Source: Acanthosepion esculentum
Lineage: Eukaryota > Mollusca > Cephalopoda > Sepiida > Sepiidae
Length of the DNA stretch: 64,000 bases
NCBI GenBank assembly: GCA_964036315.1
Contig: OZ038500.1
Coordinates: 59,115,946-59,179,945 of the forward strand
Reading direction: 5' to 3'
Below, one piece after another: positions 56,132-64,000 of this stretch. How positions within the stretch are numbered: position 1 is the first letter of the stretch; each line of letters begins with the position of its first letter. The position numbers and the translations under genes are program-made. The notes under the pieces are model-generated. The model was given only the letters and a program-made list of their open reading frames with translations, was not told where the DNA came from and made no database searches.

Positions 56132-56322
56132 TCATATAAACCATTCTCTTCGTTGTGGAATCGGCAGACCGTCTGGACTGTACATGAAGGCCATGCTGAT
56201 GTTATCTTCAAAATCTGTCGCTCTTTTCGCCTCTTCGGTTTCATAGTCGCCCTTCTGTCTGGTATAATGACATAAAATGTATAACACAACTGTCAGCAGG
56301 GTGAGAAAAAGTGAAACCGCAA
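56132..56322 (-). CDS. Last exon of a neurexin-IV/CASPR (CNTNAP)-like gene
   Basis: The minus-strand exon starts at 56322 after a strong acceptor (TCTTTTCTTTTGTTTCAG, 56323-56340), phase 1, and ends in TGA at 56132-56134. It encodes the second half of a transmembrane helix (AVSLFLTLLTVVLYILCHY), then the cytoplasmic tail TRQKGDYETEEAKRATDFED, a variable stretch, and the terminus PQRREWFI. RQKG.Y.T.EAK is the protein-4.1/FERM-binding juxtamembrane motif of the neurexin-IV/CASPR/glycophorin-C type, and the C-terminal EWFI is a PDZ ligand. In flies and vertebrates such proteins organise septate-type or axo-glial junctions. Upstream exons (LamG, EGF, discoidin) would lie at higher coordinates; none was recognised before 64000. 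Syndecans and neurexins end in different motifs, so CNTNAP-like is preferred. Confidence 0.82.
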
Positions 56323-56559
56323 CTGAAACAAAAGAAAAGAAAAGACATTTAAAATTTATCAATATTTCGTTACATTTGTCTATTAATACAGCTTTTCGAG
56401 AGATAATGTTTGGACTATTGAAAGCATTGTATTGTCTATTTTTCTTAATACTGCAAAGTTTCGATCAATCAAGTTGACAGCCAACTGGCACTTGTTGAGA
56501 TGTTTTTGACAACATCCATACACTTCCCAGGTAATATTCGGATATTTGCACGTCATCTT

Positions 56560-57100
56560 TTTCTTAAAGATTTTTTACTACAATTTACCGACAGATCCAT
56601 TCTGTAATCTTCTTCGCGTGCACAAAGAAACCCTCTACAATTTTCTGAAGAGTCATTATTCACCCATGAGTTATTCAGACATTTGAACATATTGTTAGAG
56701 TTGAAAATGTTCTTACTAAAATGAGCTGGCTGATATATTCTACTATTTCCTTACGGTGTACAAAATTCCTTTCCATGAATCTGTAAAGAATCGTTATCCC
56801 TCAAAGAGTTTTTCGTATATTTGATCCCATACTTTGCGTTAACATTATTCTTAATACATTGATCTAGCTGACACATTCTACACCCTTCTTCAGGTGTACA
56901 GTGTTGTTTTCTATAAATTTAAGCAGGGTCATTATACTTCTAAGAGATATCTGGATATTAGATTACATTCTTTGTTTTAACTGTATTGTTATTACAATTA
57001 TTCAGCCAATTCATTCTATTGCCTTCTTCAGGTGTACATTGATAATGATTATATTTTAGTTAAATCATTTCAAAAGTTGTTTGGATTGATGAACATATTT
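56560..57100 (+). repeat. Diverged tandem array, about 137-bp unit, four copies
   Basis: The line GAC/GCTGA..CATTCTA.......TTCTTCAGGTGTACA recurs at about 56595, 56730, 56868 and 57003. Between these, GAATCTGTAAAGAATCGTTA-like and ATTTGATCCCATAC-like blocks also recur. It lies in the presumed intron of the neurexin-IV-like gene. Confidence 0.65.
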
Positions 57101-57199
57101 GTTTTTACAATATTTATATTGTTCGGACTGATGCCCATATATTTATGGTCATATTCACAATCTTTCGATCTAGCCTCCTTCAGGTAATTTACGTTAGTA

Positions 57200-58620
57200 T
57201 TTCCAGCAGAACGCTTTATTTAGTTCAGCGTATATTACGTGAATAAGGCCGGAGGGTACAAGTGGCAAAATGTCGTGAATATGAAGATGACGACAATAGT
57301 CCAAACAATGTAAATAGTGTAAATAGTTACAATACCTCATCTCAGAAATAGAGACTGATGTTGAAGGTGAATATAGCAATAAAGATGAGGACAACAGTCC
57401 GAACAATGTAAATAGTGTAAATAGTTACAATACCTCATCTCAGAAATAGAGACAGATGTTGAAGATGAATATGGCAATAAAGATGAGGACAACAGTCCGA
57501 ACAATGTAAATAGTGTAAATAGTTACAATACCTCATCTCAGAAATAGAAACAGATTTTGAAGGTGAATATGGCAATAAGATGAGGACAACAGTCCGAACA
57601 ATGTAAATAGTGTAAATAGTTACAATACCTCATCTCAGAAATAGAGACAGATGTTGAAGGTGAATATGGCAATAAAGATGAGGACAACAGTCCGAACAAT
57701 GTAAATAGTGTAAATAGTTACAATACCTCATCTCAAAAATAGAGACAGATGTTGAAGGTGAATATGGCAATAAAGATGAGGACAACAGTCCGAACAATGT
57801 AAATAGTGTAAATAGTTACAATATGTCATCTCAGAAATAGAGACAGATGTTGTAGGTGAATATGGCAATAAAGATGAGGACAACAGTCCGAACAATGTAA
57901 ATAGTGTAAATAGTTACAATACCTCATCTCAGAAATAGAGACAGATGTTGAAGGTGAATATGGCAATAAAGATGAAGACGACAGTCCGAACAATGTAAAT
58001 AGTGTAAATAGTTACAATACCTCATCTCAGAAATAGAGACAGATATTGAAGGTGAATATGGCAATAAAGATGAGGACAACAGTCCGAACAATGTAAATAG
58101 TGTAAATAGTTACAATACCTCATCTCAAAAATAGAGACAGATGTTGAAGGTGAATATGGCAATAAAGATGAGGACAACAGTCCGAACAATGTAAATAGTG
58201 TAAATAGTTACAATACCTCATCTCAAAAATAGAGACAGATGTTGAAGGTCAATATGGCAATAAAGATGAGGACAACAGTCCGAACAATGTAAATAGTGTA
58301 AATAGTTACAATACCTCATCTCAAAAATAAGGCAGATATTGAAGGTGAATATGGCAATAAAGATGAGGAGGACTGTCGGAACAATGTTAATAGTGTAAAT
58401 AGTTACAATATGTCATCTCAGAAATAGAGACAGATGTTGAAGGTGAATATGGCAATAAAGATGAGGACAACAGTCTGAACAATGTAAATAGTGTAAATAG
58501 TTACAATACGTCATCTCAGAAATAGAGACAGATGTTAAAGGTTAATATGCCAATAAAGATGAGGACAACAGTGCAAACAATGTAAATAGTGTAAATAGTT
58601 TCAGTGCCTAATTTCGGAAA
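57200..58620 (+). repeat. 98-bp satellite array, 13-14 units
   Basis: Unit: GATGAGGACAACAGTCCGAA, CAATGTAAATAGTGTAAATA, GTTACAATACCTCATCTCAG, AAATAGAGACAGATGTTGAA and GGTGAATATGGCAATAAA. The starts at about 57381, 57479, 57576, 57674 and 57772 give a 97-98 bp period. Units are very alike by eye. The first unit (57230-57300) still carries GGCAAAATGTCGTG, a trace of the core kept in the longer units at 2060-2460. Confidence 0.95.
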
Positions 58621-58924
58621 TATAGACATTTTTTAATGTTCTCATCCGCTTACCGTTGATAACAGGGGTTCTCAACAATGTATATTATCAACTTACTGCA
58701 TTTTGTGCATGATAAAGAAAATATATGTGTCTATCTGAAACGACACTCGGAATTGATTTACTTGTTCGAGAATAGACAACCATAGCAACTTTACCTTTAT
58801 TAAATGTTTTTGAGTGATTGAGTCGTTTTCTATGGTTTATCACTCCTTTGTAGGTTATTTAAAGCCAGAAAATACCTTTAGTTTGTAAAAATTCTTTTAA
58901 GATAATAATGGTTTAGTGATTCTA
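58621..58924. other. Intergenic, nothing recognised
   Basis: No feature seen. Confidence 0.4.
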
Positions 58925-59089
58925 GTCACTAATATTTACATATTAACCCGTAGCTAGGGTGGAGGTAGATCCTTACGTTTCCCCAACGGTAGTTTCACGT
59001 AAACACAAGGGGAATTAGAACTCGACTCTCACATTAACAATTCCGAGTCGTTATCCATTACACCACCCGCACATCCGAACTTAAAGTAC

Positions 59090-59093
<4 letters not shown>
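58925..59093 (-). mobile_element. 5S-tRNA SINE, copy 2, truncated in the 5S part
   Basis: The minus strand has GGTGGTGTAATGGATAACG (A box) and GAGTCGAGTTCTAATTCC (B-box region), then TACGTGAAACTACCGTTGGG. The linker CAGGTACTTTAAGTTCGGAT, which joins 5S to tRNA in other copies, is followed by (TA)n, so almost all 5S is missing. Confidence 0.65.
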
Positions 59094-59099
<6 letters not shown>

Positions 59100-59140
<41 letters not shown>

Positions 59141-60120
59141 TGTTAGTAATTTCACTAGAAAATGTATGGTTCGAATTTTTTTAAAAATATATTGTTGGTA
59201 ACTTCACAAAATATAATTTTATATTTTATAGTGTTTTATTGATTGTCATTTTGCTAAAGAAATGTATTTTTGGTAAGATTACTATAAAAATACATGTAGG
59301 TCATTTTACTATAAAAATATTATTTTTGGTCATGTTATAATTAAAAACCTATTGTTTGACATTGTACTATAAAGGCATTTTAGTAATTTTATTATAAAAT
59401 GTAATAATTCTCATCTTGCTACAGTCATGTATTGTTGGTCATTTTATTTTAAAAATGTATTGTTGGTCATATTATGAAAATGCATTATTAGTTATTTTAC
59501 TATAAAAGTTTTTGTTGGTCATTTTACAATAAAATGTATTGTTGATCTTTTGAACATAAAAATGCATTGTTGAACATCTTTTTAATATAAAAATGAATCG
59601 TTGGATGTGTTATTATAAGAATTTATTTTGGTCATTTTACTATAAAAATCCATTGATAGTCATTTTGCTATAGCAATGTATAGTTGGTCGTTTTGCTATA
59701 AAAATGCATTCTAGGTCATTTTATTATAAAATGTATCATTGGTCATGTTATTACAAAGATGTACTGTTAATCATGTTATTAGAAAATGTGTTGTTGGCCA
59801 CGTTATAAAAATGCGTCGTTAGTTATGTTACTATAAGAGTTTATTGTTGGTTATTTTACTATAAAAAATTATTCTTGGTCATTTTATTTAAAAAATGCAT
59901 TGTTCGCCATTTTTTTTATAAAATATATTGTTGGTCATTTTACTATAAAATGCATTGTTGGTCAATTTATTATAAAAATGTCAGTTATGTTATAAAAATG
60001 CATTGTTAGTCATTTTGCTCTGAAAGTGTAATGTTGCTGATTTTACTATAAAATTTAATTGTTGGTCATTTTACTATAAAAAAATATTGTTTGTAATTTT
60101 ACGAGAAAAATGTACTATTG
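59100..60120 (+). repeat. 28-30-bp minisatellite, about 35 diverged units
   Basis: Consensus TATTGTTGGTCATTTTACTA then TAAAAATG. It starts after a (TA)n run at 59091-59132 and decays near 60120. One kilobase of a single short unit, with TTGGTCATTTT the best conserved part. Confidence 0.92.
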
Positions 60121-60600
60121 ATTTTTGTTTAGCGGTTAACTATTTTCCTGTAATTGTCTCCCAAAAAGGTATTACCACCCAGGGTCAGTTTGGCCTTGGG
60201 AACAATAACAGTTAAGAGGTGGTTCCACGCTCCTTGAAACTTCCAATCTCCCGATCAGAGGCAAAAGAGGAAAAGTGTGTGAGTGAGTAAGAGATGAAGA
60301 AGTGGGTATTTCATTTCTTTTTTCATATGTCAAATATCTGGACTGTCAGATATCGATACAAGCACTGATTTTCATGCAGAGTTACATTCCATACTCGAAT
60401 TACATACACGGTCTCATTTTTCTCGATGACAAAACCTTTCATTGACTATCCGAAAAAGTGTCAATCCTACTTTCGATAATGAACTTTCGATATACTTCAA
60501 GATCCGTCATCAGGAAATGATCTGGAATTCCTTAAATGCCTTGGTCACAAATGCATCGACCTTTATTGGAAAACTAGTAAAGGCGAGTTAATTTCTTTAT
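60121..60600. other. Unassigned, possible repeat
   Basis: The block 60150-60290 is GC-richer. On the minus strand it could be read as QGAWNHLLTVIVPKAKLTLG and GNTFLG in one open frame, but it has a stop upstream and no splice signal that I trust. Not called as an exon. Confidence 0.35.
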
Positions 60601-60608
60601 GAATAAAT

Positions 60609-61545
60609 GTGAAGGTAGAACTACCGAACCGTGTTGAAATCCTGTTAGTAGTAAACAGTTTAACGTTGCCAGAACACCGACGTTTTAACACTCTTCGGCC
60701 AATCTGGAGATCAACAACCCTCTCACTTTATAACAAGATCCGGATCTTCAACACTAACGTCAAGTCGGCCCTACTTTACGGCTCAGAAATCTGGCAGGTA
60801 ACTAAGACCAACACCCACAAACTTCAAACATTTACAAACCGATATCTCAGGAACAATCTCACTATAGCTTCATGTCTCGCACATCTCGCCTGTGTAACTC
60901 CCTTCCTTATTCCTGTTTCCCTGACAAATACAATCTCCAACTATTTAAGTGTAACGTCAATCGACATCTCCAGTTGCCTTGATCTATCCACTTCCCTTCT
61001 CCACATCCTTTCACCTTTCATTCCTATCTGCTCTCGCTCCAAATCTTCTGTAACCCCCTTGCCTTGATCGATCCACTATCTTTCTCCACATTCTCTCCTT
61101 TGCCACTCCTATCTGCTCTTCCTCCAAACCTTCTGTAACCCCTTGCGTGCTAGTGGCTTCCAGCCTTGCTTGGGATGATAAGCTTAAAAAAAAGGGGAAA
61201 AAAAGTCGTCTCCAACAACCAACTGTGGGACAAGACTAGACAAGCCCCAATCGAGATTCACATCAAGAAATGGAATTAGGGATGGATCAGTCACACATTC
61301 CGCAAGTCTGCTTCCGGTGTCATCAAGCAGGCCCTTGACTGGAATCTATCAGGGAACCGAAAAGTGGGTGAACCATAAGAGACTTGGTGCTGAAATGCTG
61401 ATGCAGAGATGAAGGCAGCGGGCACGACATGCGCCAAGCTGAAGATGATCGCCCGGAACCGCGTCAGTTGGGGAGAGCTGTTGTGGCCCTATATTCCCCA
61501 AGGAATCAAGAGGCATAAAGAAGAAAGAAATCATATGTTCTGATG
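60609..61545 (+). pseudogene. RTE-like LINE C-terminal copy interrupted by another LINE
   Basis: The left part (60609-60865) reads FNTLRPIWRSTTLSLYNKIR, IFNTNVKSALLYGSEIWQVT and LQTFTNRYLRNNL. The right part (61205-61545) resumes with VVSNNQLWDKTRQAPIEIHI, KKWN, GWISHTFRKSASGVIKQALD, WNLSGNRKVGEP and MKAAGTTCAKLKMIARNRVS. Both belong to one C-terminal region (LYGSE.W..T ... LW..T.Q.PI..QI..RKW.WIGHTLRK ... ALDWNPQGKRK.GRP), lying about ten residues apart in intact relatives. The gap is filled by an unrelated LINE 3' end. Confidence 0.8.
60866..61204 (+). mobile_element. CR1/Jockey-like LINE 3' end nested in a LINE
   Basis: TATAGCTTCATGTCTCGCAC to GATAAGCTTAAAAAAAAGGG carries the SRTSRLCNSLPYSCFPDKYN-type coding end and the CCCCTTGCGTGCTAGTGGCT 3' UTR seen at 18780-19110, ending in an A-rich tail. 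It interrupts the RTE-like LINE, so it is the younger of the two. It has an internal partial duplication of the UTR (CCTTGATCGATCCACTATCT at 61063). Confidence 0.85.
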
Positions 61546-61596
61546 GCATGATATAAGCTTACTGTGAAACCATTGATATTATCTGCCACTGTGATA

Positions 61597-61885
61597 CCAT
61601 TGGGGTTTGCGACCACATCACGTTGAAAGCTGGTTCCTGTACGATCACCGAAGTTAAGTAGCGTCGAGACTGGTTAGTACCTAAATGGATGGTCGCTTAG
61701 TTTATTCCATGGGCTGGATGTGTGGGTGGTGTAATGGATAATAGCTCAAAATTGTTAATCGGAGAACCAAGTTCCAATACCTGTTGGGTTCGTTATATTC
61801 ACTTATACGCAGATACCATTGGGGAAAGGTCTGAATCCACCTATTCTCCCTCCAGCTATGGGCTAATTAGTAACTTGTATGACAA
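61597..61885 (+). mobile_element. Composite 5S rRNA-tRNA SINE, copy 3
   Basis: 5S module 61605-61715: GCGACCACATCACGTTGAAA, ACGATCACCGAAGTTAAGTA, GCGTCGAGACTGGTTAGTAC, CTAAATGGATGGTCGCTTAG. Linker GGCTGGATGTG. tRNA-Arg-like module from 61722: TGGGTGGTGTAATGGATAAT and AAGTTCCAATACC. Body: ATATTCACTTATACGCAGAT, ACCATTGGGGAAAGGTCTGA, CAGCTATGGGCTAATTAGTA. Confidence 0.9.
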
Positions 61886-62140
61886 AAACCATTATTATTT
61901 ACAAACAAAATCTAAAATATGACTTTAAATAACCACCAAAGTGTTGATAAGCCGTAAGAAACGTATCAATTCATCAATCAATTATATCATTAATCCGGTA
62001 TGGCTATGACACTATTAATTAACTATGGTTAAAATTACTATTATAAATTAATTATAACTTTTGTTAATATCACATTTACCTGAAATAAAGTATAACGGGA
62101 TTCGTAAACTTGTAGAATTTCATTGCTAATTTGGGCTTTT
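61886..62140. other. Intergenic, AT-rich
   Basis: No feature except a pyrimidine-rich run before 62147. Confidence 0.4.
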
Positions 62141-62147
62141 ATTTCAG

Positions 62148-62288
62148 AGTGACAAGTGTAGCCCAGAATTGTACAACTCCTGCCAATGCATGGGCGTGTT
62201 CAGCTGGCATCCCGTTACGGAGTGTGATAGTTCGTGGTACAAGTGCAGAGAGGGTGGTGCAGTGTTCATGGACCCGGTGCTTCTTTAG
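62148..62288 (+). CDS. Candidate terminal exon, Cys-rich, chitin-binding-like
   Basis: After TTTGGGCTTTTATTTCAG (acceptor-like, ending 62147) a frame of 46 codons runs to TAG at 62286. It reads SDKCSPELYNSCQCMGVFSW, HPVTECDSSWYKCREGGAV and FMDPVLL. The order C.G...HP...C..WYKC..G.A..F.DPVL resembles a type 2 chitin-binding (peritrophin-A) domain, but the Cys pair around the final CP.G is missing. The block is GC-richer than its flanks. No upstream exon is known, and it is antisense to the neurexin-IV-like gene. It could be a host exon, a pseudoexon, or chance. Confidence 0.35.
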   Translation, partial: SDKCSPELYNSCQCMGVFSWHPVTECDSSWYKCREGGAVFMDPVLL

Positions 62289-62449
62289 AAACGAAACCAT
62301 GAGAAAACCTCTGCTGAGTAGGGGATCAGAAGCAGTCGTCCTTCAAAATCCAAATGCAAAGACTTAGGGCTTCTCGAATTCCTGAACAAATCAAAGCCCC
62401 AATCAAGAGACCTCCATGGGAGCTAGTTTAAATGCCGCTCTCTAGGGCA

Positions 62450-62685
62450 GCTTTTAAGCTACTAACTGAATATAAACGAACTTGGAACTGGTATTGGAAC
62501 TTGGCTCTCCAATTTCGAATTACATACCATTATCCATTACACTACTTGCACATCCAAACTTACAGAACCTGCTATTCCCGAGTGGTCCCCCCACATCTAG
62601 GTACTGACCAGGCTCGACATTGTTTAACTTCGGTGCTTATACAATAATGGTGTTTCAACCTGATATAGCCGTTACCCATTGTAAT
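62450..62685 (-). mobile_element. Composite 5S rRNA-tRNA SINE, copy 4
   Basis: On the minus strand: 5S module 62680-62565 with ACGGCTATATCAGGTTGAAA, AGCACCGAAGTTAAACAATG, TCGAGCCTGGTCAGTACCTA and CTCGGGAATAGCAGG. Linker TAAGTTTGGATGTGC, then tRNA module AGTAGTGTAATGGATAATGG. The body is shorter and more decayed than in copies 1 and 3. Confidence 0.85.
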
Positions 62686-62876
62686 AATGATAATGTTTTA
62701 AAGGCAACATTATGTGTCATGTATGCTTTATGTTCTGAAAACAGCTTAAGAAATTGTTCATTTATTAATTTTTTGAACTGCTGTAGTTCTTCCTATTAAA
62801 TAGAACGTACAATGTTCAGAATAGCATTCCAATGTTATCTTTGCCAGCAAATTATTGTTTTCCTTTCAAATGCTTT

Positions 62877-62935
62877 GACCGTACGTGAACATGTGTTTCA
62901 ACGTTATATGGCCGTAAGCCGGGATATTTAATATT
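62877..62935 (-). pseudogene. 5S rRNA-like fragment (5' half)
   Basis: Minus strand GGCTTACGGCCATATAACGT, TGAAACACATGTTCACGTAC, GGTCA: the first 45 bases or so of 5S. Truncated before the internal promoter. Probably a fifth remnant of the composite SINE. Confidence 0.65.
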
Positions 62936-64000
62936 ATTATATACAAAAGAAAGTTAATTCTGTTACATAATTATAGATTGTCCGTTCCTGCTGTCATTCA
63001 TATTTGGGATTTTTTAGCTTGCCGAATGTATATCTCGTGTACAGGTCGATTTTTAAAAAAGAATTCTACTGACAAATGATATTCAAAATATAGCTTCTAC
63101 ACGTGTATCTGCAGTTCTTCACGGATCCAATGTTGTGAATTAGATTAATATCTCGATTCATCTGTGAGTGTCGACGAAAGATTAACCCTGCCGACAAATA
63201 AACTGAACTCCTGACAGTAAAGGTTTTTGAGGTCGTTCCTATTCCATCAGTCCTTTTGTCGCCTTACATAAACCCGCTGTTAGGACAGGCGAATAGATCC
63301 TGACCTGACCCAGAATGTAGCAACGGAATCAAAATGATGCAGACATGATAGAGCTGTAGAGAAAATACCGGCGTTAAACGTGCTGAAGCAAAGTTGAAAA
63401 CGAAAATCAATAATCGCACAACGTAGCGAGGAGTTGGGTGGAGCTATGGAAGTCGGAAACGAAAGTAAGACAGCGAGCGACTGTGTTGAGAATCGTCTCG
63501 GATGGAAAGGAATATTCTATATTACAAGGTTGTGTGGTGGTTTGTTTGTCCGACATTATTGACAAATGAAAAAAAGATTTGATCGGATTACAGGCGGCTG
63601 GAACACGGCCTCTGAAGGACACTCAAAACAAAACAAAAAAAAAGAAGCAAGAAAATAATCATTCAGAAGGCGCGACCAGAGTGGAAAAAAAAACCTTTAC
63701 TGCGACTGCCTTCGAATGTAGATCCAAAGCACCCCTCGTCGTTAATACAATAACTGCATCTTTATAAGTTTTAGTATAGTGCAAATATAGAGTTCTGCTC
63801 TCCTGTCTTAGGCGTGGCTGCACAACACCCATTTTCCAAAAGTGATAGAGTCAGAAACGTTTGCGCGGTCTTGTGACAAATGTCATTCATCTCTGTGTTG
63901 CCTCTTTTCTTTTTTCGTTTTTTTTTTTTTTGTAATCCTTTCACTCCAACCAAAGCAATAAAGCCACTGAGATGCAAGGGGTTACTGAGTGTGAGAAAAT
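62936..64000. other. Unassigned DNA to the window edge
   Basis: No gene recognised. Minus frames at 63407-63622 and 63771-63977 and the plus frame 63579-63767 lack family features. The last 50 bases share words with 6237-6340 in inverted sense. Confidence 0.4.

Noticed and set aside
57200..58620. 98-bp array considered as a CRISPR-like array
   Set aside because: There are no variable spacers; the whole unit repeats. The context is eukaryotic.
60150..60290. Possible LamG-type exon of the neurexin-IV-like gene on the minus strand
   Set aside because: The open reading is short, has a stop just upstream and no clear acceptor or donor. It may be a repeat.
61605..61715. Genuine 5S rRNA gene
   Set aside because: Several conserved positions differ, no terminator T-run follows, and the sequence continues into a tRNA-like SINE module in other copies too.

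Overview
This is a eukaryotic, AT-rich, transposon-dense window, most likely from a coleoid cephalopod (Octopus or a near relative). The reasons are tRNA-Arg-type SINEs of the kind described from octopus, SINEs whose 3' tails are (TA)n or (CA)n microsatellites, many decayed RTE-like and CR1/Jockey-like LINE 3' ends, Penelope-like elements (PLEs) and Helitrons. The species assignment is inference. No bacterial-style gene organisation is present and no rRNA or complete host gene was found. Almost every longer open frame belongs to a mobile element.

Layout. 1-5.2 kb: microsatellites, a minisatellite family with CCGAAACGTC cores (1.7-2.5 kb) and a 1-kb A/T-rich low-complexity tract. 5.4-16 kb: tRNA-Arg SINEs, LINE fragments, a decayed mariner transposase, an inverted pair of repeat units with 37-bp VNTR tails, and two palindromes. 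17-22.4 kb: very TA-rich DNA with palindromes. 22.4-27.5 kb: two Helitrons, a 4-kb decayed coding copy with its 3' end in (TA)n and a 0.76-kb non-coding copy. 27.6-31.3 kb: a young-looking PLE with an intact 737-aa reverse transcriptase/GIY-YIG frame and identical-looking inverted terminal arms carrying hammerhead-like cores. 32-42 kb: LINE debris, a tandem duplication split by a probable solo LTR, and two unclassified repeat families. 42.3-45.1 kb: a composite 5S rRNA/tRNA SINE and a hAT-like element with a perfect 8-bp target-site duplication. 48.6-49.4 kb: an end-to-end non-autonomous Helitron. 51-54.5 kb: PLE and LINE remnants, including a CCHC zinc knuckle. 56.1-56.3 kb: the one convincing host exon. 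56.5-60.1 kb: three tandem arrays (about 137, 98 and 28-30 bp units). 60.6-63 kb: a LINE interrupted by another LINE, three more 5S or 5S/tRNA SINE remains and a possible cysteine-rich host exon.

Host content. The minus-strand exon at 56132-56322 encodes half a transmembrane helix, a protein-4.1/FERM-binding-type juxtamembrane stretch and a C-terminal PDZ ligand EWFI, the layout of neurexin-IV/CASPR (CNTNAP) proteins. The window is therefore best read as the 3' end and flank, plus perhaps intron, of a neurexin-IV-like gene in repeat-rich DNA. A second, weaker candidate exon lies on the plus strand at 62148-62288.

Most notable signals: SINEs built from a 5S rRNA module fused to a tRNA-Arg module (three bipartite copies plus two partial ones); the PLE with inverted arms and hammerhead-like cores; the hAT element as a container for nested insertions; and the repeated use of TA microsatellites as SINE tails and Helitron landing sites. 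All similarity statements come from reading the sequence by eye. No alignment or database search was run.
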